64,000 nucleotides of DNA from Acanthornis magna. Lineage: Eukaryota > Chordata > Aves > Passeriformes > Acanthizidae. Both the position numbers and the translations under genes were made by a program. This document shows positions 27,354 through 38,000 of the stretch, piece after piece. Location of the stretch: positions 2,418,001-2,482,000 of the forward strand of contig JAWUZG010000016.1 of the NCBI GenBank assembly GCA_036785705.1, written 5' to 3'. The first letter of the stretch is position 1, and each line of letters starts with the position of its first letter. The notes below the pieces were generated by a model, which was not told the DNA's origin, did no database searches, and worked only from the letters and a program-made list of their open reading frames with translations.

Positions 27354-27561
27354 TTTGCCTTATTAGTAGCTTTATCAATAAGATGAAGAGATCTTTGATT
27401 GCAGTTTTTTGGTATCTTCTGTCTGGAGAAGACGGGATGACATAAACGACTGCAAGAGTTCTCGGTCTCTGACATGAAAAAATTTTCGCCACTGAGGCTG
27501 TAAGGTTCTTGCTTGTATGCTATGTTTCCCCAATACAGGTACCAGTGGCTGCGCAACAGCT
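27282..27561 (-). other. EIF5: EIF5 exon with 5'UTR and first coding segment
   Basis: The 3' splice site (pyrimidine-rich stretch ending CACTTGCAG) places the exon start at 27561. The donor is AAG followed by GTAACT, after codon 24. The first 208 nt are untranslated and contain two upstream AUGs before the main start at 27353. Reading frames of this leader are described under the uORF entries. Confidence 0.88.
27375..27443 (-). promoter_or_regulatory. Second, non-overlapping upstream ORF of EIF5 (22 codons)
   Basis: An AUG at 27443 in the context GTTT-AUG-U (weak) opens a 22-codon frame ending in UGA, 21 nt before the main EIF5 start. The short distance to the main AUG leaves little room for re-initiation, so this uORF should also be inhibitory whenever used. 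Confidence 0.7.
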
Positions 27562-28297
27562 CTGCAAGTGTGAACAAATAGAAAAAAATGAAGTTTATCT
27601 TAATGTACATCAACCTGCTCTTGCTACAAAGTTATATAAATGATTCTATCTAGGGTGAGAAAAAAAGGAAAAGTACATTTGTTATGCTACAGCTTTCTTC
27701 AGCCTACAGAACTGAAAATAACAGCCTTGGATTGTACTGCTAAGGAAGTTTTCTTCAACTACACCACAAAGATTTCCACCCTCTCTTACTACCCTAAAAC
27801 CACTGAACAGCTTTGAACTACTTTTTTATATTAAGTCCTGAAGGAGTTCTGGGATCACTAAGGAAGAGCACACTCCTTGATTTATTATGCAGACCAGTGA
27901 CTTGCACCATAAGGGTCATGTGGTATGGTTCAGGCTGAAGGGCACAGGAAATCAGGAGAAAGATCTGGAAATCAGTTTCAAATTCCACATCATAGCATGA
28001 ACCCATCACATAAACTGAAGTCTGCCAAAATACTGAGAAATATAAGTAAGATGAAGCAGCAGCAATCTGTAGCCCAACATAGTTTTTACATGGCTTACCA
28101 GTTTTTTGATCGGAGTGGAAAAGAGTTGAAAATTACGTAATTCTCCCTCTCACTTATGGATTCTCATAGCAGCTTCTGTTGAGTTCTGACTTAACAATAA
28201 GCCTGATAAAGTCTGACAGAAGTTGCTTCACTGTAGAAAGCCTAGCAATGCAGAGGTACAGAGCAGTGCAGCAGCTTTTCCAGTTGATTTTTTTCTT

Positions 28298-28333
28298 GGG
28301 GGAAGGGAGGAGGGGGAGGAAGGGGAAGGAGGA
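28298..28333 (+). repeat. G-rich polypurine block in EIF5 5' intron
   Basis: All-purine plus-strand segment with five runs of at least three Gs and short loops, fitting a quadruplex pattern. EIF5 is transcribed from the other strand, so the G runs are on the template strand and the RNA is pyrimidine-rich. Confidence 0.7.
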
Positions 28334-29004
28334 TGAATCCTATTATTAACGTTGCCTTGAGCAGTATTTACATATTTAAATTAACACGTGCCTCTATAAT
28401 CAGATCTAAGAGTACTTAAGCCACAACTGGTTGACTACACAGGTAACCCTGACTACAGAGCATGGCTACTCTGACACGTCATCATGTTGTTATCATTAAT
28501 GACAGAAGCGTTGACACATTAAAAAAACCTTATTAGCATTTATGCATAACAGCGTGCCTATGGTGCAACACAATCCGAGTCCCTCTGGTCAGGCTTACAA
28601 CTTCTTTACACAATAAGCAGATAGACTTGTACGTGCCTTGTGTTCTACATCAGCCCTGATGCAACTTTACCCTTCCTCAGCAAAAAGTACACCGCGGACT
28701 CAGTTTTAAACACACGGTTTCCTTCCCCAGGATGTCTAAAAAGAGCCACCACGTAACCTGACCACGAATTTGCAGAAGTGCTGAGGAAGCAGCTCTCTCG
28801 GTGACCGAGTTCCCAGAAGGAGCGTGCCGTTTTTCCCTCCTTCCAGAGTACAGCATTTGTCTGCTGCAGGCTGAAGCTCCCTCTCCTGGTCCCTACGACA
28901 CCTCATCCCAAGCACCACCCCCCTATATGCCGCGCACGGAGGAGAGAGCGGGAAGGCAGACCGACTCCCTGCCGCACAGCGCCACGTCCCCGCCCCGCTC
29001 GCGG

Positions 29005-29038
29005 TGAGTCATAAATGCAGCAATTAAGCACTGAGTCA
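29005..29038. promoter_or_regulatory. Pair of consensus AP-1 (TGAGTCA) sites
   Basis: Two perfect TGAGTCA heptamers start at 29005 and 29032, 27 bp apart, at the edge of the CpG island in the EIF5 first intron. The second, CTGAGTCAGC, also resembles a MAF/NRF-type element half. Binding is inferred only from the motif. Confidence 0.5.
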
Positions 29039-29245
29039 GCGCTGGAGCCATGGGGGAGTCACCCCCGGCCGCGCATGCGCCGCGGGACGGGGGCGCTCCG
29101 CCGCCCCCCCCCCCAGCCCGGGCCGCCCCCCGAGTGTCCCCCCGGGGCCGCCCCTCGGGAGCGGGGGCCGAGCGCCCCCCCCCGCGGCCGGTGGGAACTG
29201 CGCCACTGCCCCCCCACGCCACAGCGCGGGAGGCGCGGCCCCGCC

Positions 29246-29257
29246 GCCGCCATCTTG
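29246..29257 (-). promoter_or_regulatory. YY1-type motif (AAGATGGCGGC), EIF5 sense orientation
   Basis: The minus strand reads CAAGATGGCGGC, a full match to the YY1 element. In many vertebrate housekeeping genes this sits just downstream of the start site in sense orientation. The orientation here agrees with EIF5 transcription and could mark a third start region inside the island. No matching donor was pinned down. Confidence 0.45.
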
Positions 29258-29605
29258 TCTCGTCGCATGGCGGCGGCGAAATGAATACAAATAAATAATT
29301 AAAAAAAAAAAAAAAAAAGCCTCTCCCCACACCCCAGAAAATAAACAATAACCCTGCAGCTGAAGATCTACGACTTTTAGGTTTAAATTCCGTTGTGGGG
29401 TTTTTTTTTGTTGTTTGTTTCCCCGCCCCGCATTGCTTCTCTTCCCCCTCCCGTCACAGTCCCGGACGCTTCGTTACACAAAACCTCTGCCAACATCCAC
29501 CGTTCACCGACAGCCTGAGGCCCCAGCCCAGCCTAAACCACCCGCCCGCTCCCTCCACCGTCACCTCGCTGCCCTCACCCGCCCCAGCCCACTACTAATA
29601 CTCAC

Positions 29606-29675
29606 CGTTTTCGTCCAATAAAGACATAAACCCAACGCTGCTCGCCCCGGGCTGCGACGAAGCCGATTGTGAGAG
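29606..29675 (-). other. EIF5: EIF5 alternative first exon carrying an upstream AUG
   Basis: The donor is an excellent match (AACG followed by GTGAGTATT) with the exon ending at 29606. A TATA-like element (GGATATAAG) lies about 30 bp upstream of a pyrimidine-rich start region (TTCTCCTCTCACA, near 29680-29668), so I place the start near 29670-29676. The exon contains the AUG at 29627 that opens the long uORF. An acceptor-like CTTGCTTGCAG ending near 29803 means the same donor could also serve a longer internal exon (about 29802-29606) joined to the more upstream first exon. Confidence 0.65.
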
Positions 29676-29696
29676 GAGAACAAGGCCGAGGGGGCG

Positions 29697-29702
29697 CTTA
29701 TA
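29697..29702 (-). promoter_or_regulatory. TATA-like element of downstream EIF5 start
   Basis: Minus-strand TATAAG in the context GGATATAAGCGCC, at the right distance for a start near 29670. It is unusual in an otherwise CpG-island promoter. Confidence 0.5.
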
Positions 29703-29845
29703 TCCGGACGGAGAGGGAGGCGGAGGCGGACGCCGCAGCCTCCGGGTCCCGGCGTCCTGGGGCGGGCGGTATCACCAGGGAGAGCGGTGCCGGGCAAACT
29801 GCAAGCAAGACACAATCAGGAGCATCGTTAGCGGCGGCACCTGTG

Positions 29846-29891
29846 AGGGAGAGGGAGGAGGAGGGGGGAGAAGAGGGAAGGGGGGAGGGAG
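29846..29891 (+). repeat. Polypurine, G-run-rich tract between EIF5 first exons
   Basis: Almost pure G/A on the plus strand with multiple runs of three to six Gs, fitting quadruplex formation between the two alternative first exons. Confidence 0.7.
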
Positions 29892-29965
29892 AGGCGGCGA
29901 GCGGCGCGCAGCTGAGGCAGGAGGGGGCGGCGGACGGGACCCGGCAATGGCTGCCCCGTACTCAC

Positions 29966-30010
29966 CTCTAGAATGTTCTCGCTCCGACTGAACAACGCCA
30001 GAGCTGGGAT
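29966..30010 (-). other. EIF5: EIF5 upstream alternative first exon
   Basis: On the minus strand, CATTCTAGAG is followed by the near-perfect donor GTGAGTACGG at 29965. The exon sits just downstream of the three CCAAT boxes, as expected for a TATA-less start. The 5' limit is a guess. The visible part contains no AUG, so transcripts from here spliced directly to 27561 would carry only the shorter uORFs. Confidence 0.6.
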
Positions 30011-30048
30011 CAATCAGCCAGCGGCGCGCCCCGCCCCCCACTATCGCC

Positions 30049-30115
30049 ATTGGCTCACCGCTCGCCTCGCAGCGAAGCTATTGGTTAAGGCCCCGCCGCT
30101 CCCCCCGTCCATTGG
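30049..30115 (-). promoter_or_regulatory. Three CCAAT boxes with exact 31-bp spacing (NF-Y type)
   Basis: ATTGG pentamers begin at 30049, 30080 and 30111 on the plus strand, i.e. three CCAAT boxes in the EIF5 orientation, each separated by 31 bp (about three helical turns). They lie roughly 40-150 bp upstream of the upstream first exon. Evenly spaced multiple CCAAT boxes are typical of NF-Y-driven TATA-less promoters. Further CAAT-containing sequences at about 30011 and 30129 are less perfect. Confidence 0.75.
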
Positions 30116-30207
30116 TGAAGAGCACTATCAATCAACGCTTTGCCTCCCTCCCCCGTGCCCTCCCCCCCGCCAGTGCCCCGAAGGACATCGCGTCTACAGC
30201 GACCGAG

Positions 30208-30217
30208 TCTCGCGAGA
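30208..30217. promoter_or_regulatory. TCTCGCGAGA palindromic promoter element
   Basis: A perfect 10-bp palindrome, TCTCGCGAGA, lies about 200 bp upstream of the upstream EIF5 first exon. This element occurs in a subset of vertebrate CpG-island promoters, is methylation-sensitive and is bound by BANP. Being palindromic it gives no direction. Confidence 0.75.
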
Positions 30218-31417
30218 GAGCGCGAGGCGGGGGGGCCGGCACCGCGCGGGCCTGGCCGGTGCGGCGGGCCCGGGGCTGAGGGGCCCGCGGGGACTGAGGG
30301 CGCTCCGGGCCTCCCCCGGCTCTCCCCCGGCCCCACCGTGCTGCCCGGTGCGCTGAGACACTGCCCGGCGGGACGAGCGACGCCCTGGAGGGCTGTGACA
30401 CAATGCTTGACATCTCAGCAACTATGTTACAAGTTATATTCCAAATAATTTGAAGCAATTAAGTTTCTGAATAAGTTGTGTTTTTCCTGCACAGCCGGCT
30501 TTTGGGGTGTGGGGAAGAGCTTGTTATTTAACTCCAGTGTCATAAAGGCTCAGCGTTGGGTGGCTGTGGTGCCTGGCTGCATTACAAAGGATGATACAAT
30601 TGTCAATATGCATGTACTCTGTTCTTAGTGGAAAACGTTGCCAGCCCTATGTAGCTGAATTGGGTCCCTGAATGAAATGCATGTCTGGATTAATTTTCAC
30701 GTAAAAAGCAGAAAACTTTCATCCTTTCTTCTCTGTTATCCTTTCCCATCTTCTCCCATCATCACTCTTCCAGTATCACAGGAATTATATGTTTTGGGTA
30801 TTTTAGAGTGTCAATAGTGTACAAGTGGCAAAGAATTTCTTCCTGACTTTATGAATTGAGTGGGTAACCAGCTCTCTTACCCCTATAAACACTACCCAGC
30901 AGAACAATGCTCCTCAGTTCCTGTCACTGTCTTACTGAGTAATGTTGTAAAGTTTCTTGATGGCTCTGTGGGAGTATAGAGGAAAAGAGAGGGAGTGACA
31001 ATAAAAGTAGTAGTGACAATAATGTTATATACTCTAAATCTCTTCCTGCCTGAAGTTAGTTTTGATGCATAGTTTTCCTGGCTGACTTGGATATCACATC
31101 AATGTGGTCAAAGGAGACATCCCTCCAGTTGAACCTTGGAATACATATTGAACATTTTTGGTCTGATATACAGAAGAATTGCCCTCAGGAAGGTGGCTGA
31201 TGAATGAGTCTTTCTTAGAAGTCACAAAAGCTGGGCTACTTCCAGTGGAACACAACAACAATAAAAAATCTTGTTCCCTCAGCTGGAGCAACCAGAGATA
31301 AATGTGGACATCTCAGTGCTTTCTATCAAGACTCTCCTTGTGGCAGCTGCCCTTGCTAGGTCTCCTTTCAGCATATGGAATAGCTGCCTTTTGTAGCCAG
31401 GACACTGTCCTGTAAAA

Positions 31418-31552
31418 CATCATGAAATGGTTTGGGTTGGAAGGAACCTTAAAGATCATCTTGTTCTAACACCTCAACATGGGCAGAGACACCTTCCACC
31501 AGACCAGCCACATCCAACCTGGCCTTGGACACTTCCAGGGATCAAGAGTCCA
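31418..31552 (-). mobile_element. CR1 LINE fragment, 3' end
   Basis: The plus strand reads TTTGGGTTGGAAGGAACCTT and continues with a diverged copy of the CR1 3' region (ACACCTTCCACCAGACCAG, CATCCAACCTGGCCTTG, ACACTTCCAGGGAT). This is the reverse complement of the CR1 sense strand. The element is 5'-truncated, as is usual, and old. Confidence 0.88.
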
Positions 31553-31988
31553 CTCTGTAAGTTTGTCTTGGACTTCACTATCGGCATTAGAAAAAGGTAA
31601 AAATTCTTCAGGATATGCTAAATGTCTTCTTGATTAATGCACAGTAACACTTTCTGAAACGAGAGAGAGTGTTAGGGCAAAATAAGGAAGCATCTCCAAA
31701 GTATGTGAGGCTTGGCAGTTACCACGAGGGAAAAAAAGTCATAAAAAAGTGGGAGGCAAGAAAAGCACAGCGGGAAATCCTTTGCTGTGAAAATATGTGG
31801 CACATATAACTTGCTGAATGCCTCCTGTCTGTGGCTTTAGCTCCGTGTTACAACACCTAGGGGGTTAATAAATTACCAGTGTTAAAGTGTACTGTTGCCA
31901 ACACCACTTAGTGAGCTGCTGGGAAAGAGACCCTGAATTTGGTACTATTTGACAGAATGAATAACTGAACAGTTACGATTAGTAGCAT

Positions 31989-32028
31989 AAAGAAATATAC
32001 TGTGTGTGTATATATATATAGTATATAA
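31989..32028. repeat. TG/TA dinucleotide repeat
   Basis: Short (TG)n followed by (TA)n, with a further TA-rich tail. Confidence 0.85.
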
Positions 32029-35000
32029 ATTGACATAAGTTAAAGAGGTACCTTTTAATATGGTGTTTCTTCCACAAAAAGCAGGTCTCATCCAGGTGAA
32101 GTCACATGACATTCTCCTGGCTTATGCAAACCAGACTAAAATTGTGGATTTTTGACTTCATGGTGCCTAGTTACTGATTTTTTCCTCAGCAAAAAATTCA
32201 TTAACATTAAATGTTGGATCCCAAATATCTTTACACAATCTTAATATTTACAGTTTGTTCATTTTAATATTTCATGGTATGGACAAGACAGAAAAATGTT
32301 TTCTCTCCTCCCACTTTAAAATGTCATGATTTCATGAACCCTGAAGTTCATAGTTCACATTGCTTGTGTGACCTTCAAAATACAGACTCTTGTGTACTTT
32401 GCATTTTATTGACAGAAATGAAGCAGGTTTTATATATACTTTTGTAGGTATGACATTTTAAATGGCATTAATAAGTCAGGTTTTGTAAGTGGTTTCGTGT
32501 CTAAGAATAGGAATTTTTCCACAGTTGAACTTAGGTTGCATTTCCTAATCACAGAAATGCTTTATTATTGCTGAGTTCAGCCTTGAACAATACAAGTTTG
32601 TTCTATGTTGCCTTAGCCAGTTTTCATTAGAAATAACAAAGAGTCAATGACTGTGACAATGCAGCAAAGTCAAAACTCTATTGAAATTCTTAACATATTT
32701 AGAATCTTCACAAATTGGTGTTGTAATCACATGTCTTTTTATCTCTGATTGGCAACTTTGTGTCCTGTCTGTGGTTTATTCAGCAAGTTTGTCCTCTATC
32801 GGTGTGGCTGGCTGTAAACATAACCCTAACTCAATGCCCTCTTGGTAACCTTGGCCTTGAAGAATGTTTTGTCTCTGCTGTGTGTGTTATCTCCCAGTGG
32901 CTCGTTCAGAGCTCTTATTTCATCCAGTGCAGGCAGGAACGTTAGCACCTGGGTGAGGGATTCCTCGTTGTGCTGTCTTCATGGCTTTGGCTGTAATTTC
33001 AGGAGATGGAACAAGGGCCAAGCTTATCTATAGTTACGTGGAATAGCAATAGCCTTTCTTCTTCCTATCTTGGCAATGTGTAGAGAAAGTTTAATTATTT
33101 ACATGCCAGGTTGGAATAGGTAACCTTTAGGAAAGGGTGGGTTTGAAATCCATCAGGATTGACAGTAGACATTGATCAGTCACAAGGGCAGAGGTTAATT
33201 CTGGTTTTACTGTTCAGGAGCTTCACAGTCATTTCTGTCTGTCACCTCACTGGTCATCTTGGGGCGGTTCACTTCGTGAAATGCTTTCCTTTCCATGCTC
33301 TGTAGCACCATCATTCCTGTTAGCTATTATTAGTAGTCCAGGAATTAGTAAACAGAGAAAAACATAAGGGTCAGTGTGTGATGTTAGACACACATATAGC
33401 CATTACTTATGGTAGTTATTTTTGTTGCTTCTATTACTATGCAGAAATGCTAAAATCTCCCAGTTAGTGTTAGGGTCTGAGTGGCCTGAAAGGGCTCAGT
33501 GTCAGCTGACAGCATGAGCTCAGTTCTGCCCCAAATCTGGTGTTGTCATCTCGACAGACACAGTGAGGTTCCCTCTACCCTCCCTCTTCCAGTGTATGTT
33601 TGCTTATGTAAGGGAGTTGACTCAGCAAGGAGAGGCAAACAGCTTCTCTGCAGAACATAAACCAGTGTTTGATAGCAGTGAAGTCCCTGCCTTGGAGTCC
33701 TGTCTTTTCTCTGTGTGTCTCAGCAGTAGGTGGAAGTGCTGGTGATAGGAATCAGGGAAGCCAGGTTTTCTCAGTTTATCCAGGTAGCAGCTTTGGCTAT
33801 GGGCCTAACTGGCAACCACTACCATTATCTAGCAGTTGCATGCCTGTGGTTGGCAAATTTGTCTGCTACATTTATATGGTTGCTGAAAGAAGTGGATGTG
33901 GAAGACAAAGTGTCCCTGGAAATACAGCTTCCAGCTGACAGTATGCTCTCAAAGCTACCTGCTTGTTCATTATGCCCATTAGTGACCACTGCATTCTCAT
34001 TTCCCTGCTTCTTGTCATAGTCAAGCTTCAGACATCAACATCTGCCTGTGCATAAAGTTAAATCTCTCTTCCAGTATAATTTTAACAATTTACACTTCCA
34101 TTTCATTAAAGGAATTGCTCAGGTCCTCTGCAGCTGTCATGTGCCTTGCCAACACCTCCACAGATTAATCTTCCTTCATCCTTTTTCTTTGGCTTCTGAT
34201 GGTCTAGTGACCAGTGCTGTGATTATCAGTATAGATTTCCCAGCAGATGTTAATTCTAAGCAGGAAAAAAAGAGTAATGAGTGCATTACCTGTTGGCTTT
34301 CTACTTTTCCTAAGGGAAATGTGTGGTAGCCCCCGGTATTGAGAGCCTGTCTCCAAACTTCTTCCCAGTCTGGGGAGACCCTGGAGATCTTAAGTGGTCT
34401 CAAAACCCTTCTCCTGTGAGCAGAAATGTGGCTGCTGAGCTTGTTTCTAGGGGCCTGCGCTGCTGGTGGAGCTTTGCTCATCTGTTCTCCTCATTTGAGC
34501 ATAGAGGAGTTTTTTGCTTTAGAACAATATGAAGGCATTGCTGGGAGAGCTGAGTTTTGGAGGCAGTACTGAGGCCCATATAGGGATTAAGTTTGTGCTT
34601 CTGCTGGCAGATCTAGGAAGAGGATAAGGTATCCCTGATGCTTGTGCTGAAAGGAAAAACCTGTTTTGAAGGCAAAGGAAAATCTTCATGTTCTCCAAAA
34701 CAAAACTTTTGGAAGTGTTGCTTGGCTGGTAGGGCAGTGCTGTGCATTTGGAAACAGACAGACACATCACAGAAAACATTTTTTTCTCCAAAGTCTGATT
34801 TTAAATCCCTGAAGAGTTGCCTCTCTTGTAATGTTGAAGGTATTTTGCAGGGACCTACAGGTCTTAGGATAATGTTGAGTTTGTACATCATGGTTGAGAA
34901 TTTGCTGCTTGTTTGGTATGTTTGGCCAGCAGCTTGAGTACAGCTGGTGCCAGCTTCTTAATAAAAACACAGGGATTACCTTTTGTAATGAAGCAAATAA

Positions 35001-38000
35001 TACATGACTGCCATGCAGTGCCAAAGGTTTTGAATGCTCTGGTGGTTTGCAGCTCAAATATTTATATTACTAAAGTAAATTATTTGCCAAACTACAAAAC
35101 AAAGCAGGGGGAGTGGTACTTAAATAGGAAAATAGAGGCAGAAACTTTGTCCTATGGTTTACATATGCCAAGTGTTATGTATGCTTATGGTATTACATAG
35201 ACTAGCAGCAATATTAAAAAGCTAATAACATACATGGTTTCCAAGAGTGGTGTAATAAATTAAGTCTGGTTTTGGCCTTTGGGGATCCTTTCACACCTAG
35301 TAAAAGCTGACTTGAAGCACTAATAATGTCTCACTCTACCTGTGAATGTCACTGTGTTTGGAATTATGCAGGGGGTTCAGGAACAGTTAAATGGTGCTGA
35401 AGACACAGGCAGGTGCATACTCGCACTCAAACACACACTCCACCATTGCATAAATCTTGTTTTTTTAAGAAATGAGGCTAAAAATACCCTTGAATATGAA
35501 TCCAGGTCAAACGTGGCGTTAAATATAAAGTCTAACATGGTATTATTGACCTAATGTAGACTTCTGTTTTTGAGAATGACCCAGGAGACACTGAAGGCAA
35601 AACTTTCTTACAAGGATTTTACTACCTTGAGTTGTTTCCAAAATCAGTTTTTCAAAATTCTTTAGACACACAGTTGGCCAGTGAAGGCTCAAAAGCATAA
35701 TGTAGGGTGAATTTTCCCTTAAAGCTCAAGGGTATTATTTGAAGAAAAAAATCTTATCCGCATTGACTGTTTTTGAGCTTTTTACTTGGGGTAGTCTTAG
35801 GATACAAGCTTTCCTGAAACAGGCCTTTCCATAGAATTGATGGAATCTAAAATAAATGCTGATGACATGTTTTGTGGCTTCCATACTCATCTGGGAAACT
35901 GTGGCACCAACAACTGAATTACATTATGTGATAGCTGTGAACATTTTGACACTGTAATTCTTTCAGAACTTGATTTTAGGATTCCAAAATGGTTGTGTGC
36001 ATGTAAGTGGTATCACATGTATAAAGCATTATTCAGCACTTTGTCTAATTTATACTTATTTCACCAGTGTCCTTAAAATGCCTTTTTCTTAAGCCTTATT
36101 TGCACAAGTAATTTCAAGCACAGTAGCATTTTTGCTTCAGTGCCTGATATAGACATGAGGCATCTGAATAAGCTGCAACTTGTGATTGTACAGTTCTCCA
36201 TGGATTTTGTATCTGCCAGCTCTTCTTCACAGTAAAGAACACAAAGTAGGACTTCTTAAAGTTCCTCACAACCAGTCCAGCCTCTAAAAGCTGAGGTACT
36301 CAAAAAACATGCTGGCTGTTTTCAGTGTTGTTTTGCTGCATCTCACCCACAGTTAGTTTTTAATCATTCTCATGAATGATTTACTGTTCCCTTTCTATCA
36401 TGTTACTTTTTCATTGTTGCCTCCAGCAGACAAAAAGCTTTCAAAGGGTTCTTTAGGGCTTAATGTATTGTTTGTCCTAGATATTTGGCATGACTTATTC
36501 AGAAATGTGTAATAAATACACAGGTCCTCTCTGACTGCTTGCACATCCAAAACATATCCCTGTACTAGCCCTGGTGAAGAAAATTAACTCTACCCCAGCA
36601 CAGACATTTGACAGATTAATGGATGATCAGGTGATGGTAAATGGTCTCTTCTAGATGAAGTTAGGAAGGGTGTGTGGGTGCAGGTGGGATCTCAAAGGTC
36701 ATGTGTAAATTACATGTGAGCTCATTCAAGTCCACAGAGAAGCAGCATTTTATACCAGTGGATAACGTGCTGGTTTAACTCAGACTCTTCTGAGATATCT
36801 TTCCTGGTAGTGGCTTTGTGCACTTACCCCTCATTATGGACATATAGATATAATACTTCTCTCTTCAAAGACATAGGCTTATAAGTGGTTATTTTTTGTT
36901 AGTAGATATCCAGTTCTATTGATTGGTTGCACCTAATGTTGCTAAAGAAAGCCTGCTTGCTTTTTTTTTTTTTTTTTTCCTGGTACACTGACACAAGGAG
37001 TGCTGCAAAAAGGGATTTTAATAGTTTCGTCTACCTGCTGTGAGGGTAAGTCTCTGTGTGGGTCTATGTGCTCTGAAGGATGTTTACTAGTAGATATTTG
37101 ATAAAACTTCTTTTTGTTTTATAGATAAGGAATTGTGAATCTCAGTGCCACTGCTGCTCCCACAGAGACTCACAGTAAACAGCTGAGTCATACAGATGAA
37201 GCCTGAAATTTCTTCTCTCACAGATGTGATGCAGTCCCCCTGACTTCTCTGCAGAGACTCCTGAGCTACTGAGTTCTGCACCCTGAAAAACATTTGGGTG
37301 GGCAGGAGGGTGAACATCTTGTCCCCTGCACCTTGTCCAGCTCTGTGTTAACTCTGGTGCACAGGAGGCATATGCTGTGATGTGTGCAGGCAGATTGCTC
37401 ACAGCTCACTCACGTCCTGGAGCAGCAGGGAAACGGGCAAAGTAGTGGTGGGCTGCCAAGTCCCAGCCTGCTGGCAAAGTTGCTTGAGAGTCAGCACAAA
37501 CCTGCTATAGACTGAGCCACTCAGGGCTTCTCTTACCCTAGTAAAGGTCTTAAAGGCAGCTGTGTAACTTTGGGTTGTGGCAGGTTCGCCTGATTTTTGT
37601 CTGTTTAACTATTGTGCTCCAGATCTGCAAATAGTGTTGTGTTTCCCATACTGATTCTAACCTACCTCAGTATATCTCCTGAGGGATCTTTGGCAGGCAT
37701 GATCAGTGTTGTGAAGGTGTGTCTCCCTACATTTGTGGACTCTGCAGAGGACTATTGCACAAAAGGCTGTGCAATATGTTCTTCCAAAGACCTGCTGATG
37801 AGAATACATGAATTGAAGGAGAGTTAATAGTCATGGGTTTCCCACAGTGGTCTCTTTTATAGAGTGATAACTAATGACTGCTTCTCAACAAATAAATAAA
37901 AATAACAGATGAAACAAAGTCAGAGTTTTAAGCCTGTACTCAGAACCAGCTAAACTTCAGGCATTTGCTCTGACCACTTTTGAAAGCTTGGCATGCATCG

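Larger units (their letters stand above)
27290..29627 (-). promoter_or_regulatory. Overlapping upstream ORF of EIF5 (spliced, 97 codons)
   Basis: In transcripts using the first exon ending at 29606, an AUG at 29627 (context GTTT before, U after, so weak) opens seven codons plus one base. Splicing to 27561 keeps this frame open through the whole 5'UTR exon. The frame runs past a second in-frame AUG at 27475 (also with pyrimidine at -3) and stops with UGA at 27292-27290, 64 nt inside the EIF5 coding sequence in a different frame. Total length is 294 nt. Transcripts lacking the first-exon AUG would still carry a 61-codon version from 27475. Translation of this uORF should prevent initiation at the main AUG. 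This matches the known mode of eIF5 autoregulation through poor-context upstream starts. A separate peptide function is not implied. Confidence 0.8.
28970..30390. promoter_or_regulatory. CpG island spanning EIF5 promoters and first exons
   Basis: Dense CpG and very high GC from about 28970 to 30390, interrupted by a short A/T-rich patch at 29281-29410 that includes an A run. It contains both candidate EIF5 first exons, three CCAAT boxes, a TCTCGCGAGA element, a YY1-type motif and C homopolymers (for example 29106-29115). Such islands often fire in both directions, so a divergent plus-strand transcript from the 30200-30400 side is possible, but I see no coding exon for one. Confidence 0.85.

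Noticed and set aside
28801..29007. Short plus-strand open frames inside the EIF5 CpG island
   Set aside because: Antisense to EIF5 5' intron, high-GC chance frames without domains.
33669..34020. Overlapping 89- and 96-codon plus-strand frames with hydrophobic stretches
   Set aside because: No homology recognised, no splice or promoter support. Hydrophobic runs of this length arise by chance.
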